Shown: positions 44,856 to 55,912 of the stretch, one piece after another | Layout: each line of letters starts with the position of its first letter | Numbering within the stretch: the stretch's first letter is position 1 | Assembly: GCA_016713535.1 (NCBI GenBank) | Contig: JADJOY010000039.1 | Span: 62,001-126,000, forward strand | Direction of reading: 5' to 3' | From: JADJOY01 sp016713535 [NCBI: Deltaproteobacteria bacterium] | GTDB lineage: Bacteria > JADJOY01 | Length of the DNA stretch: 64,000 bases | Notes under the pieces: model-generated | Told to the model about the DNA's origin: nothing | Seen by the model: the letters and a program-made list of their open reading frames with translations, nothing else | Databases searched by the model: none | Translations under genes and position numbers: made by a program

Positions 44856-45764
44856 GTGACCGCCACACCGGTTCGCAACGAGCTTTCGACCTACGAGTGG
44901 CTGCAGCTCAGGACGTGGCGAGGCGGCCTGGTCGTGCTGAGCGGCGTGCGCGGCGCCGGCGCCCCGATCGAGATGCGCGGGCTGGGCCTCACCGAGCACG
45001 CCTACGGTCCACACCCGCTCGAGCAGCTCGACCGGATCGCCAAGCCCGCAATCGCGACGCCGGCGGGAGTCCTCGTCTACATCCACGGCGGCGGCTGGGT
45101 GAGCGGCTCGCGAAAGCTGGTGCGTTGCGACGTCGCCGCCTGGGCACAGCGCGGCCTCGTGGTCTTCAACCTCGACTACCCGCTCGCGCCCGAGGCGCCG
45201 TTCCCGGTCGGCTTGAGCTCGGTGGTGCGAGCGCTGGCCTGGATCCGCGAGCGCGAGCCCGGCGCCGAGTCGGTGGCGATCGCCGGCGACTCGGCGGGCG
45301 GCAACCTCGCGACCATGGCGGCGGCAGTGCTCGAGGACAAAGCGCTCCTCGAGGAGATCGACCCCACGCTCGCCGAGCTCGAGCTGCCCACGATCTCCAA
45401 GGTGGTGTCGATCTACGGAGTGATGGACCGCTTCTCGTGGCTCGACCACGCGTTCCCCGCGGCGCGGATGTTCATGCGCAGCTACGGCGGCGCCGCCGCG
45501 TTCGAGCGCGAGGTGCGCCGCGCCAACGCCTTCACGCCGCTCGACCTGCCGATCACGCGGCTGCCACCGATCTTCCTCGCCGGCGCCGCCAAAGACCCGC
45601 TCTGCCCGTCGACCCGGCTCGCCCACGAGGCGTTCCGCGCCAAGGGCATCGACGCGCGCCTCGAGCTCTACCCGACCGAGGGCCACGGCTTCTTCAACAT
45701 GCCGTACCGCAAGGCAAGCTGGACCCTCAAGCGGGACATCGCCGCGTTCCTCGCCGCGAGCTGA
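44856..45764 (+). CDS. Alpha/beta hydrolase, HSL-like esterase
   Basis: The 302-residue protein has the hormone-sensitive-lipase-type oxyanion motif HGGG (residues 77-80, in YIHGGGWVSGS) and the nucleophile GDSAGG with Ser146. The acid is likely in KDPLCPS and the His in EGHGFFNMP. It is a serine esterase without a signal peptide. The GTG start at 44856 gives an unextended N-terminus. The gene ends just before a strong bidirectional hairpin. Confidence 0.9.
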   Translation: MTATPVRNELSTYEWLQLRTWRGGLVVLSGVRGAGAPIEMRGLGLTEHAYGPHPLEQLDRIAKPAIATPAGVLVYIHGGGWVSGSRKLVRCDVAAWAQRGLVVFNLDYPLAPEAPFPVGLSSVVRALAWIREREPGAESVAIAGDSAGGNLATMAAAVLEDKALLEEIDPTLAELELPTISKVVSIYGVMDRFSWLDHAFPAARMFMRSYGGAAAFEREVRRANAFTPLDLPITRLPPIFLAGAAKDPLCPSTRLAHEAFRAKGIDARLELYPTEGHGFFNMPYRKASWTLKRDIAAFLAAS

Positions 45765-45779
45765 GCGTCCGACGAAAAC

Positions 45780-45834
45780 GGGGGACCCCGCATGGGGTCC
45801 CCCGTGGGCCGCCCGGCGCTCATGCGCCGGGCGG
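45780..45834. terminator. Two adjacent hairpins between convergent genes
   Basis: Hairpin 1: a perfect 10-bp stem GGGGGACCCC/GGGGTCCCCC (45780-45789 with 45794-45803) and a GCAT loop. Reading the minus strand it is followed by GTTTTC, so it suits termination of the subtilase gene. Hairpin 2: a perfect 11-bp stem CCGCCCGGCGC/GCGCCGGGCGG (45809-45819 with 45824-45834) and a TCAT loop. The pair probably serves both converging genes. Confidence 0.7.
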
Positions 45835-45851
45835 ATGGATCGTGGCTCGGA

Positions 45852-48464
<2,613 letters not shown>

Positions 48465-48517
48465 GCACCCCCTCCTTCGGTTGTTCGCGGACGATCCCAC
48501 CCGGATCGTCATCCCCG

Positions 48518-48546
48518 ATGGTACGACCGCGTGACGACGGGGTCAA
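48518..48546 (-). promoter_or_regulatory. Candidate promoter of subtilase gene
   Basis: On the minus strand TTGACC (48546-48541) and TACCAT (48523-48518) are 17 bases apart and lie about 55 bases before the start codon. The -35 matches five of six and the -10 four of six consensus bases. Confidence 0.45.
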
Positions 48547-48652
48547 CGACGCCACCGCGTCGTATCACCCGACATCGGCTGCATCGGCCCGATCGGACAC
48601 CCGTTCGAGCGCCGGGCTTGCTCCGCTTGCCCAGGGTCGCTATTGTAAATAC

Positions 48653-49135
48653 ATGCAACAAGAGGTCGAGGCGTGCCCGGTCGCCTGCGGCGACGCGAAG
48701 TGCTGCATCGAGCACTTTCGCGAAACCCTGCAAGTCCAGGGCAAGAGGCTCACGGACGAGCGCCGTGAGCTGATGCGGACGATCTGCTCGATCGACGGCC
48801 ATTTCCGCCCGGAGGATCTGGAACGGATCCTGCTAGCCAAGGGGGTCACGATCTCGCTGCCGACCATCTACCGGAATCTCCCGGTGCTGATCGAAGCGGG
48901 GATCATCCGGCGAACCGACGCACAGGACGCACAGGAAGGCAGCCAGTACGAACACATCTGGGGGCACGAGCACCACGACCACCTGGTGTGCGTGCGGTGC
49001 AGGAAGCTCATCGAGTTCCAGTACCCCGCGATCGACGCGCTGCAGGAAGTGGTGGCCCGCGAGCACGGCTTCGACCTGATCAATCACCGGCTCGAGCTTC
49101 TGGGCGTGTGTGCCGACTGCCGGGCGCCGGCGTGA
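48653..49135 (+). CDS. Fur-family transcriptional regulator
   Basis: 160 residues. The winged helix is RLTDERRELMRTI...SIDGHFRPEDLE and SLPTIYRNLPVLIEAGIIRR. The dimer domain has the metal-binding HEHHDHLVCVRCRKL and a late CADC pair. An unusual N-terminal cysteine cluster (Cys8, Cys12, Cys17 and Cys18; ACPVACGDAKCC) precedes the fold. The ATG at 48653 sits within TGTAAATACA. It is followed within 45 bases by the Fur-box-preceded feoA genes, so iron regulation is likely, although Zur/PerR specificity is not excluded. Confidence 0.9.
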   Translation: MQQEVEACPVACGDAKCCIEHFRETLQVQGKRLTDERRELMRTICSIDGHFRPEDLERILLAKGVTISLPTIYRNLPVLIEAGIIRRTDAQDAQEGSQYEHIWGHEHHDHLVCVRCRKLIEFQYPAIDALQEVVAREHGFDLINHRLELLGVCADCRAPA

Positions 49136-49174
49136 TGTGCGACGAGATTCACGGAAATGCGGACGGGGGTTGAC

Positions 49175-49189
49175 TGATAATGAGTATCA
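49175..49189 (+). promoter_or_regulatory. Fur box at the feoA start
   Basis: TGATAATGAGTATCA matches the 7-1-7 Fur inverted repeat TGATAATnATTATCA at 14 of the 15 positions, counting the free central base as a match. It overlaps the feoA start codon (ATG at 49180-49182). GATAAT within it could also be a -10 element. Confidence 0.8.
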
Positions 49190-49437
49190 AACCGAGCATC
49201 GACACGCCGTCCACCCTCGACCAGGTGGCCGTGGGCGCCACCGCGATCGTCATCCAGGTGCTGGAGTCGAGCGAGGTCCGCGAGCACCTCGCGGCCCGCG
49301 GCATCGGCCCGGGCGTTCCGGTACGTGTTCTCAAGAACGGCGATCCATTGCTCGTGGCCGTCGATCAGTCGCGCTGGGCGATCGGCCGCCATCACGCGCG
49401 CTCGGTGGCGGTGGTCCCGGCCGGAGACGAGCCATGA
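49180..49437 (+). CDS. feoA: FeoA-domain protein (first copy)
   Basis: 85 residues with the SH3-like FeoA fold: VGATAIVIQVLESSEVREHL, ARGIGPGVPVRVLKNGDPLL and VDQSRWAIGRHHARSVAVVP. It assists FeoB in Fe(II) uptake. The annotated ATG lies inside the Fur box and has only a weak G-rich sequence upstream, so translation could start later (for example the GTG codons near residue 17). Its stop overlaps the second feoA start (ATGA). Confidence 0.85.
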   Translation: MSIKPSIDTPSTLDQVAVGATAIVIQVLESSEVREHLAARGIGPGVPVRVLKNGDPLLVAVDQSRWAIGRHHARSVAVVPAGDEP

Positions 49438-49664
49438 CCGTGCTCGCCGACCTCAAGCCGGGCCAGTGTGGGCTCATCTCGGGCTTTCGCGACCACGGCC
49501 CGCTCGTGCAGCGCATGATGACCCTCGGCGTCCTCGAGGGGAACGAGGTCAAGGTGATCCGCCTCGCCCCCGCGGGCGATCCGATCCAGATCGAGATCCT
49601 CGGCTACTCGCTCTCGCTGCGGCGCAGCGAGGCGGCGGTGATCGACGTCGAGAACGTGCGATGA
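49434..49664 (+). CDS. feoA: FeoA (second copy)
   Basis: 76 residues: LKPGQCGLISGFRDHGPLVQRMMTLGVLEG in FeoA order (given here as separate segments LKPGQCGLISGF and QRMMTLGVLEG), then EVKVIRLAPAGDPIQIEILG and LRRSEAAVIDVE. It is more canonical than the first copy. It overlaps the upstream stop and the feoB start (ATGA), so all three genes are translationally coupled. Confidence 0.93.
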   Translation: MTVLADLKPGQCGLISGFRDHGPLVQRMMTLGVLEGNEVKVIRLAPAGDPIQIEILGYSLSLRRSEAAVIDVENVR

Positions 49665-51859
49665 CCGCGATCACGACCACCGAGCTCGGCCGGACCACCG
49701 CCACGGTGGTGGTGATCGGCAACCCCAACACCGGCAAGAGCACGATCTTCACGGCGCTCACCGGCGTCCGCCAGAAGGTCGCCAACTATCCGGGTGTGAC
49801 GGTCGAGAAGCGCTCCGGCCACCTCTCGCTCGACGGGATGGAGGTCGAGCTCGTCGATCTTCCGGGCACCTACTCGCTCGCGGCCCACAGCCCCGACGAG
49901 ATGGTCGCGGTCGACGTGCTGTTCGGCGGTCTCGAGGGCATGGAGCACCCCGACGCGGTGCTGGTCGTGGTCGACGCCTCCAACCTGCGCCGCAACCTCT
50001 ACCTCGCGAGCCAGGTGCTCGAGCTCGGGGTGCCGGTGGTGGTCGCGCTCAACATGGTCGACGTGGCCAAGGCGCGCGGCATCGAGATCGACGCCGAGGC
50101 GCTCGCCGCGCGCATCCGGGCCACCGTGGTGCCGATGGTCGCGAGCCACGACCAGGGACTCGACGAGCTGCGGGCCGCGCTCGCCAAGGCGTGCCGGGGC
50201 CAGCTCACGGCGCCCAGCGTGCACGTGCTCCCCGAGCTCTTCGCCGAGGCGGAGCGCATCGCGGCGAGCGAGGGCGAGCGCGGTCACCCGGTCAAGCGCT
50301 ACGAGGTCGAGCGCGGCTTGATCGACGCCGGGGCCTTCGCCGAGACGCGCCTCATCGAGCGCGCCGGAGCGAGCCTGCGCGCCGAGCTCGAAGCCACGCG
50401 CGCCCGCCTCGGCAGCGGCCGGCCGCTCGCGGCCCTCGAGGCGCAACGCCGCTACGGCTGGATCGCGGCACAGCTCGACGGAGTCGAGAAACGCAGTGAG
50501 CCGCGCCGGACCTGGACCGACCGGATCGACGCCGTCATCACCCACAAGGTGTGGGGCTCGCTGGTGTTCGTGCTGGTGATGGGCGCGGTCTTCCAGTCGG
50601 TGTTTCGCTGGGCCACGCCCGTGATGGATGCCATCGACGGTGCCTTCAAGAGCCTCGGCACCGCGGTCGGCGACGCGCTGCCGCCGGGGGCGCTCGCGAG
50701 CCTCGTCACCGACGGCGTGATCGCGGGTGTGGGCAGCGTGCTGGTGTTCCTGCCGCAGATCCTCATCCTGTTCCTGTTCATCGGCGTGCTCGAGGACTCG
50801 GGCTACATGTCGCGCGCGGCGTTCCTCATGGACCGCGTGATGCGCTTCGCCGGGCTCTCGGGCCAGTCGTTCATCCCGATGCTCTCGAGCTTCGCCTGCG
50901 CGGTGCCGGGGATCATGGCGACCCGCGTGATCGCAGACCGCCGCGACCGCCTCACCACCATCCTGGTCGCGCCGCTCATGACGTGCTCGGCACGGCTGCC
51001 GATCTACACCGTGCTGATCGCGGCCTTCATCCCCCACCGCCACTTCGCGGGCGGCTGGCTCGGGCTCCAAGGGCTCGTGATGCTGTCGCTCTACCTGCTC
51101 GGGATCGTGCTCGCGGTGATCGCGGCGTCGATCTTCAAGCGCACCGTGCTCAAGGGACCGACTCCCACGTTCCTGATGGAGCTTCCCGCCTACAAGTGGC
51201 CGCGGCCGCGGGCGATGGTGCTCAGGCTGGTCGAGCGCGCCAAGGTGTTCGTGCTGCGCGCCGGCACGGTGATCTTCTCGGTCTCGGTGGTGGTGTGGGC
51301 GCTCTCGTATTTCCCCCGGCCGGCGTCGATCCACGAGCGCTTCGAGAACGAACGCGCCGAGGTGACGGCGAGCGCGAGCGGCGAAGCGCGCGACACCGCT
51401 CTCGCGAGCCTCGCCGCCGCCGAGGATGCGGCGTACCTCGAGCAGAGCGTGTTCGGACGGATGGGCCACGTGATCGAACCGGTGTTCCGGCCGCTCGGCT
51501 GGGCCTGGCGGGTGGCCATGGCCGCGATCGCGTCGTTCCCCGCGCGCGAGGTGGTGATCTCGGTGCTCGGCACCACCTATGCCCTCGGCAAGGACGTGGA
51601 CGAGGGCTCGGACACGTTGCGCTCGGCGCTCCAGGGCGCCCGCTGGCCGGACGGCAAGCCGGTGTTCACGGCCGCGACGGCGCTCGGGTTGATGGTGTTC
51701 TTCGCGCTCTGCCTGCAGTGCGTGGCGACGGTCGCGACCATCCGCCGTGAGACCCAGTCGTGGAAGTGGCCCGCGTTCGCGTGGACCTACATGACCGTGC
51801 TGGCCTACGTCGGAGCGCTCCTCACCTATCAGATCGGTACCCGGCTGATGGCCGGCTGA
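49661..51859 (+). CDS. feoB: Fe(II) transporter FeoB
   Basis: The 732-residue protein has the N-terminal G-domain (G1 GNPNTGKS at 20-27, G3 DLPGTY, G4 NMVD) and a helical GDI-like region. Gate and core membrane domains follow, with the family stretches GYMSRAAFLMDR, SFACAVPGIMATR and FPAREVVIS. It carries Fe(II) across the inner membrane. Start overlaps feoA; a small cysteine-rich partner follows. The Fur box ahead of the operon suggests iron repression. Confidence 0.96.
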   Translation: MTAITTTELGRTTATVVVIGNPNTGKSTIFTALTGVRQKVANYPGVTVEKRSGHLSLDGMEVELVDLPGTYSLAAHSPDEMVAVDVLFGGLEGMEHPDAVLVVVDASNLRRNLYLASQVLELGVPVVVALNMVDVAKARGIEIDAEALAARIRATVVPMVASHDQGLDELRAALAKACRGQLTAPSVHVLPELFAEAERIAASEGERGHPVKRYEVERGLIDAGAFAETRLIERAGASLRAELEATRARLGSGRPLAALEAQRRYGWIAAQLDGVEKRSEPRRTWTDRIDAVITHKVWGSLVFVLVMGAVFQSVFRWATPVMDAIDGAFKSLGTAVGDALPPGALASLVTDGVIAGVGSVLVFLPQILILFLFIGVLEDSGYMSRAAFLMDRVMRFAGLSGQSFIPMLSSFACAVPGIMATRVIADRRDRLTTILVAPLMTCSARLPIYTVLIAAFIPHRHFAGGWLGLQGLVMLSLYLLGIVLAVIAASIFKRTVLKGPTPTFLMELPAYKWPRPRAMVLRLVERAKVFVLRAGTVIFSVSVVVWALSYFPRPASIHERFENERAEVTASASGEARDTALASLAAAEDAAYLEQSVFGRMGHVIEPVFRPLGWAWRVAMAAIASFPAREVVISVLGTTYALGKDVDEGSDTLRSALQGARWPDGKPVFTAATALGLMVFFALCLQCVATVATIRRETQSWKWPAFAWTYMTVLAYVGALLTYQIGTRLMAG

Positions 51860-51874
51860 GGTCGAGAGTTCGCC

Positions 51875-52048
51875 ATGAACGGACAGGAATGGATCGCGCT
51901 CGCCATCGTGGCGCTGGTGGCGTGGCTCCAGCTGCGCTCGTGGCTGGCGGCCAGCAAGAGCGCCGCGAGGAGCGGCGCGGCGTGCGGAAGCAGTTGCTCG
52001 GGCTGCCCGGGCCGGCGCCCGAGCGCGGCCCACGGCGCGTGTCACTGA
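51875..52048 (+). CDS. FeoB-associated cysteine-rich membrane peptide (FeoC-like)
   Basis: The 57-residue protein begins 15 bases after feoB: one transmembrane helix (about 4-22, EWIALAIVALVAWLQLRSW), a short basic stretch and then CGSSCSGCPG and a final Cys (residues 37, 41, 44 and 56). This is the layout of the FeoB-associated Cys-rich proteins that replace FeoC in many bacteria. Its stop lies inside the next gene (10-base overlap). The cysteines may hold an Fe-S cluster or iron. Confidence 0.8.
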   Translation: MNGQEWIALAIVALVAWLQLRSWLAASKSAARSGAACGSSCSGCPGRRPSAAHGACH

Positions 52049-52371
52049 CGGTGCGGCGCGCACGGCTGGCCGAGGCCGCGCTCGCCGCCGTCCTGACGCT
52101 CGGCGGCTGCGCGCCGAGCACGCCCCCGATCCCGCCCGACATCGCCTCCGTGATCGTCATCGGCAGGACCACCCTCGGCGACCTTCGCGAGCTCCTCGGC
52201 GAACCGCGGACGCTCGACTCGTCGCCGACCGGGCGCACGGCCACGTGGCGGCAGGACGAGTCGTCGACCCTCGGAACGGGCCACACCCGGCGGCTGGTCG
52301 TCGAGCTGGCGCCGACGGGCGAGGTGCGGTCCTTCGACTACCAGTCCAACGTGCCGGGCGAGGCTCCCTGA
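52039..52371 (+). CDS. Small BamE/SmpA-like lipoprotein
   Basis: The 110-residue protein has a signal peptide with lipobox LGGC (Cys25 region, ALAAVLTLGGCAPST), a proline-rich linker and a BamE-like domain: IGRTTLGDLRELLGEPRTLD and ATWRQDESSTLG, then a terminal strand EVRSFDYQSN. BamE-like folds assist outer-membrane protein assembly or act as generic lipoprotein adaptors. The GTG at 52039 overlaps the FeoC-like gene and may be translationally coupled. An iron link is not implied by sequence alone. Confidence 0.75.
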   Translation: MSLTVRRARLAEAALAAVLTLGGCAPSTPPIPPDIASVIVIGRTTLGDLRELLGEPRTLDSSPTGRTATWRQDESSTLGTGHTRRLVVELAPTGEVRSFDYQSNVPGEAP

Positions 52372-52536
52372 CCGGGCACGACCTCCACAACCTGCCAGAC
52401 ATTTTCACCACTTATTGCCATTGCAAATCGACACATTACGCCATTCAAAACAGGTACAAACTGCTTTCCGACCCGCGTGAATCTCACGCAAAACAGGCCG
52501 AATTCGTGCCCCGTAGGCACCGGATCGGCCGCGTTC
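52372..52536. other. AT-rich patch between convergent genes
   Basis: Unlike its surroundings, about 52400-52500 is markedly AT-rich (for example CATTTTCACCACTTATTGCC). No start/RBS pair or known RNA fold was seen. GTGCCCCGTAGGCAC (52506-52520) forms a 5-bp stem and may end transcription of the DUF362 gene. The patch could mark a past insertion site or a terminator zone. Confidence 0.35.
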
Positions 52537-53655
52537 CTAGAGCGGATCGCCCTTGGGATGATTCCAGCGCCGGTTGAGGCGCGCGGCGAGCGCTTCGGCG
52601 GCCGGGTAGATCGCGCGCTGCACCGAGTGCGGCACGAAGTACTGGGGCCAGAGCAGCCGCTTCCAGCGCCGCCGGTCGCCAGGCGTGAGCGCGTGGCGGC
52701 GGATGCGCGTCACCGCCTCCGGGGCGATCGGGGTCGAGCCGGGGACGAGCTCGTAGCCGGGCGCGGGCCCCTCGACCGCTGCGCGCAGATGGTCGACCTT
52801 CTCCCACGGATAGTCGAGGACGTCGCACCAGAAGGCATCGCCGCGCAGCAGGTCGCGGTGCGCAACGAGGCGGTCGATCCGCACCGGCACCGTGAAGTGC
52901 GGCCCCAGTCCCGAGCCCAGGAACGCCCCGCCCCCGATCGAGATCGCCGGGCGTAGGAGCCGCGCCGCAGCCGTCACGACGCGGTCGATGCGATCGAAGT
53001 GGCGGTGATAGTCGCCCTTGGTACTCCAGCGCAGGGCACCGTAGAGGTTCTTCGCCGCGAGCGTGACGCCGCACTCCCAGTGGTACTTGGGCGCATAGGC
53101 GTCGATGACCAGGACGTTGGGATCGAGCATCGCCATCGGCACGTCGAGCGGGATCTCGAGGCCGTCGCACGTCACCCGCGCCCACTCACCCTCGGCCAGG
53201 CTCTCGAACGCCGCGCCTTCCTCCAGCAGCAGCTCGTCGTAGCCGCGCCGCCTGAGCAGCTCGGCGCCGGCGCGGCACGCGCGCTGGTCGCCCTCGGCCA
53301 CCACCACGCTTGCGCCACGCGCCCGCGCCCAGCGGATCACGCCCCGGGTGAGGTCGGGATCGGTGAACGAGCCAGGGCAACCGGGCAGGCCGCCGCCCAG
53401 GTTCACCTTGACGAGGACGCGCCCGCCCGGGCGCATGAGCTCGTCGGCGTCGAGCGCGCCGAACGCTTCCTCGACGGCCTCGTGCGGCGTCACCCCGTCG
53501 AAGCGGCCACACCACAGGCGGCGATCGTCGGTGACGAGCGGTACCGCCACCTCCTTGCCCTCCCAGTGACCGCGCTTGCGATCCAGGTCGACCCACGGCA
53601 CCAGGCCGCGCCCGTACTCCTCGCGCAGCCCCTTCTCCGCTCCGGCTCTGGCCAT
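52537..53655 (-). CDS. DUF362 domain protein
   Basis: The 372-residue protein has a core with KVNLGGGLPGCPGSFTDPDL, VIRWARARGASVVVAEGDQR and SIGGGAFLGSGLGPHF, typical of DUF362; this copy lacks the common C-terminal 4Fe-4S pair. No reaction has been settled for the family. The ATG at 53655 has GGGAG 9 bases upstream. It is divergent from hisN-like and separated by a short AT-rich stretch. Confidence 0.8.
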   Translation of the reverse strand: MARAGAEKGLREEYGRGLVPWVDLDRKRGHWEGKEVAVPLVTDDRRLWCGRFDGVTPHEAVEEAFGALDADELMRPGGRVLVKVNLGGGLPGCPGSFTDPDLTRGVIRWARARGASVVVAEGDQRACRAGAELLRRRGYDELLLEEGAAFESLAEGEWARVTCDGLEIPLDVPMAMLDPNVLVIDAYAPKYHWECGVTLAAKNLYGALRWSTKGDYHRHFDRIDRVVTAAARLLRPAISIGGGAFLGSGLGPHFTVPVRIDRLVAHRDLLRGDAFWCDVLDYPWEKVDHLRAAVEGPAPGYELVPGSTPIAPEAVTRIRRHALTPGDRRRWKRLLWPQYFVPHSVQRAIYPAAEALAARLNRRWNHPKGDPL

Positions 53656-53670
53656 CGGTTCTCGGCTCCC

Positions 53671-53690
53671 TCTATATGAGATAACACCGC
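53671..53690. promoter_or_regulatory. AT-rich promoter patch between DUF362 and hisN-like genes
   Basis: TCTATATGAGATAACACC lies in the 68-base divergent gap. It contains -10-like elements on both strands (GATAAC on plus, TATAGA on minus), but no good -35 was found on either. Confidence 0.3.
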
Positions 53691-53723
53691 TCGCGGCGCG
53701 ACACGCGCACGCCGGAGACCCCG

Positions 53724-54488
53724 ATGCTCGATCCGCGCTTTCGACTGTTCGCCGAGGAGCTCGCCGAGCTCGCCGGCACCGTGATCCGACGCTACTACCG
53801 CCAGCCGGTCCAGATCGACGAAAAATCGGACGCGACGCCGGTGACGCAGGCCGACCGCGAGGCCGAGTCCGCGATGCGCGAGCTCATCGAGCGGCGCTTC
53901 CCCGAGCACGGCATCCTCGGTGAAGAGCACGGCGAGGTGAACGCGGGGGCGGAGTGGCGCTGGGTGCTCGATCCCGTCGACGGCACCAAGAGCTTCGTGC
54001 TCGGCATCCCGATGTTCGTGACGCTGATCGCCCTCGAGCACCGCGGCCAGCCGGTGCTAGGCGTGGTCGACCAGCCGATCTTGCGCGAGCGGGTGATCGG
54101 CGACGGCACCGAGACGCGCCTCAACGGCGCGCCGATCCGCGTGCGAGCCTGTCCGGCGCTCGCCAACGCCTACCTCCTCGCGACCGATCCACTCCTGGTC
54201 GAGAAGCACTTCGGCACCAAGGGCTTCGACCGCCTGACCCACTCGGTCAAGTGTTTCCGCGCCATCGGCGACGGCTACGCGTACGGATTGCTCGCCGCCG
54301 GCTACGCGGACGTGGTCCTGGACCCGATCATGAACCCGTGGGACGTGGCCGCGCTGATCCCGGTGGTGCGTGGCGCGGGCGGCGTGATCACCGACTGGCA
54401 CGGCGGCGATCCGGTCGGGAAGTCGAGCACCGTGGCGGCGGCGCCGGAAATCCACGCCCAGGTGATCGCGACGCTCGCAGGCGCATGA
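53724..54488 (+). CDS. Inositol-monophosphatase family, histidinol-phosphatase-like
   Basis: The 254-residue protein has the metal motif DPVDGTKSF, GEEHG upstream, an N-terminal VTQADREAE and a C-terminal PWDVAALIPVVRGAGG, all typical of IMPase/HisN proteins. The HisN branch (histidinol-phosphate phosphatase) fits best because of the KSFVLGIPMFVTLIAL loop, but myo-inositol-1-phosphatase activity is possible. Its stop overlaps the next ATG (ATGA). Confidence 0.85.
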   Translation: MLDPRFRLFAEELAELAGTVIRRYYRQPVQIDEKSDATPVTQADREAESAMRELIERRFPEHGILGEEHGEVNAGAEWRWVLDPVDGTKSFVLGIPMFVTLIALEHRGQPVLGVVDQPILRERVIGDGTETRLNGAPIRVRACPALANAYLLATDPLLVEKHFGTKGFDRLTHSVKCFRAIGDGYAYGLLAAGYADVVLDPIMNPWDVAALIPVVRGAGGVITDWHGGDPVGKSSTVAAAPEIHAQVIATLAGA

Positions 54489-55912
54489 GGAAGGCGTGGG
54501 CGGCGCGAGCGCGCGCCGCCGCTGGGATCGCCACGCTCGCGCTCGTGCTGGCGGCACAGCCCAGCGCCGCGTGGGCCGGGGCGACGCTCGGCTGGCGGAT
54601 GGACGGCAACGGCGCCTTCCCGGATGCGGACCCGCCGCTCGAGTGGTCCACCTCCCGTGACGTGGCGTGGGCCACCCCCATGCCGAGTTGGAGCAACGCC
54701 TCGCCGGTGCTGGTGCAGGACCGGGGGCTGGTGGCGTCCGAGCCGGACCGCCTCCTGTGCGTGCGCAAGAGCGACGGCGCGCTCCTCTGGGAGCGCGCGA
54801 ACCCGCTCGCCGACGCGATCCCCGCGCCGAGCCCGCGCCCCGCGATGCTCGACGCCATGACCGCCACCGCCAAGACCGCGGCGGCGCTGGGTGAGGAGGA
54901 GCGCGAGTTGACGAGGTTGCGCCACGAGCTGCGCCGCGCGCCGGACGAGACCGCGCTACAGTCCCGGATCGAGGCCCTCGCCGCGCAGGTCGCGAAGACC
55001 CGCCACCTGCTGGGCTCGCTCCTGATCGCCAAGCCGGAGGGCGTGACCGAGGCGACCGGCTTCTCGAGCCCCACCCCGGTCACCGACGGCAAGGTGGTGT
55101 ACGCGCTCTTCGGCACCGGCGTGGCGGCGTCGTACGACGCCGACGGCCGGCGCCGCTGGATCCGCTACCTCGACCACTCGCAGGTGGGCGACGGCGCGGC
55201 GAGCTCGCCGGTGCTGGTGGGCGACACGCTGGTGGTGTCGATCAACGAGCTGATGGGCCTCGACGCCGCCACCGGCGCGGTCCGCTGGCGCGCGCCCGTG
55301 CCCTACCGGCCCGGCACGCCGGCGGCCGTGCGTATCGGCGACGTCGACGTCGTGGTCACGCCCACCGGCCACTGCGTGCGGGTGGCGGACGGCGAGATCC
55401 TGGCGAGCGGGATCGGCAACCTCGACTTCGCGTCGCCGGTGGTGCAGGACGGCGTGCTCTACATGATCGCGCAGCCGTCCCGGGCGTTCCGCATCCCGAC
55501 CGCGCTCACCGAGCCGCTCGCGTTCGAGCCGCTCTGGAGCGCGCGGGTCAAGGGCGAGCGCTACTACGCCTCGCCGCTCGTCGCGGGTGGTCTCGTCTAC
55601 GCGATCACCCGCGGCCAGATCCTGAACGTCCTCGATGCAGCGAGCGGCGAGCTCGTCTACGCGACCCGCCTCAAGCTCGGCTGGGCGGGCGCCTCGGACA
55701 GCGTGTTCTCGAGTCCAACCCTCGGCGGCGGACACGTGTTCGTGAGCGGCTTCAGCGGCACCACCGCGGTCGTGCCGCTCGGCCGGACCTTCGCGCAGGT
55801 GGCGTCGAACGAGCTCGAGAAGTTCCGCTCTTGCCCGGTGTTCGAGGGGAGCCGGATCTACGTGCGCGGCGCGACGAAGCTCTGGTGCCTGGCGAAGGGC
55901 GCGCGTCCGTGA
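54485..55912 (+). CDS. Exported PQQ-type beta-propeller repeat protein
   Basis: 475 residues. A signal peptide (about 1-31, ending AAWAG) precedes propeller repeats such as VYALFGTGVAASYDADG, LVVSINELMGLDAATG and VYAITRGQILNVLDAASG. Each ends with the GxVxWxx/GELVYAT strand of PQQ-like blades. A coiled-coil segment (about 130-175, with LTRLRHELRR and ALQSRIEALAAQ) is inserted between blades. No catalytic residues are apparent; it may bind sugars or a partner protein. ATGA overlap with hisN-like and GTGA overlap with the next gene. Confidence 0.82.
   Translation: MRKAWAARARAAAGIATLALVLAAQPSAAWAGATLGWRMDGNGAFPDADPPLEWSTSRDVAWATPMPSWSNASPVLVQDRGLVASEPDRLLCVRKSDGALLWERANPLADAIPAPSPRPAMLDAMTATAKTAAALGEEERELTRLRHELRRAPDETALQSRIEALAAQVAKTRHLLGSLLIAKPEGVTEATGFSSPTPVTDGKVVYALFGTGVAASYDADGRRRWIRYLDHSQVGDGAASSPVLVGDTLVVSINELMGLDAATGAVRWRAPVPYRPGTPAAVRIGDVDVVVTPTGHCVRVADGEILASGIGNLDFASPVVQDGVLYMIAQPSRAFRIPTALTEPLAFEPLWSARVKGERYYASPLVAGGLVYAITRGQILNVLDAASGELVYATRLKLGWAGASDSVFSSPTLGGGHVFVSGFSGTTAVVPLGRTFAQVASNELEKFRSCPVFEGSRIYVRGATKLWCLAKGARP

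Noticed and set aside
52338-52520. 60-codon minus-strand frame in the AT-rich patch
   Set aside because: No ribosome site or recognisable motif; it overlaps the end of the BamE-like gene.
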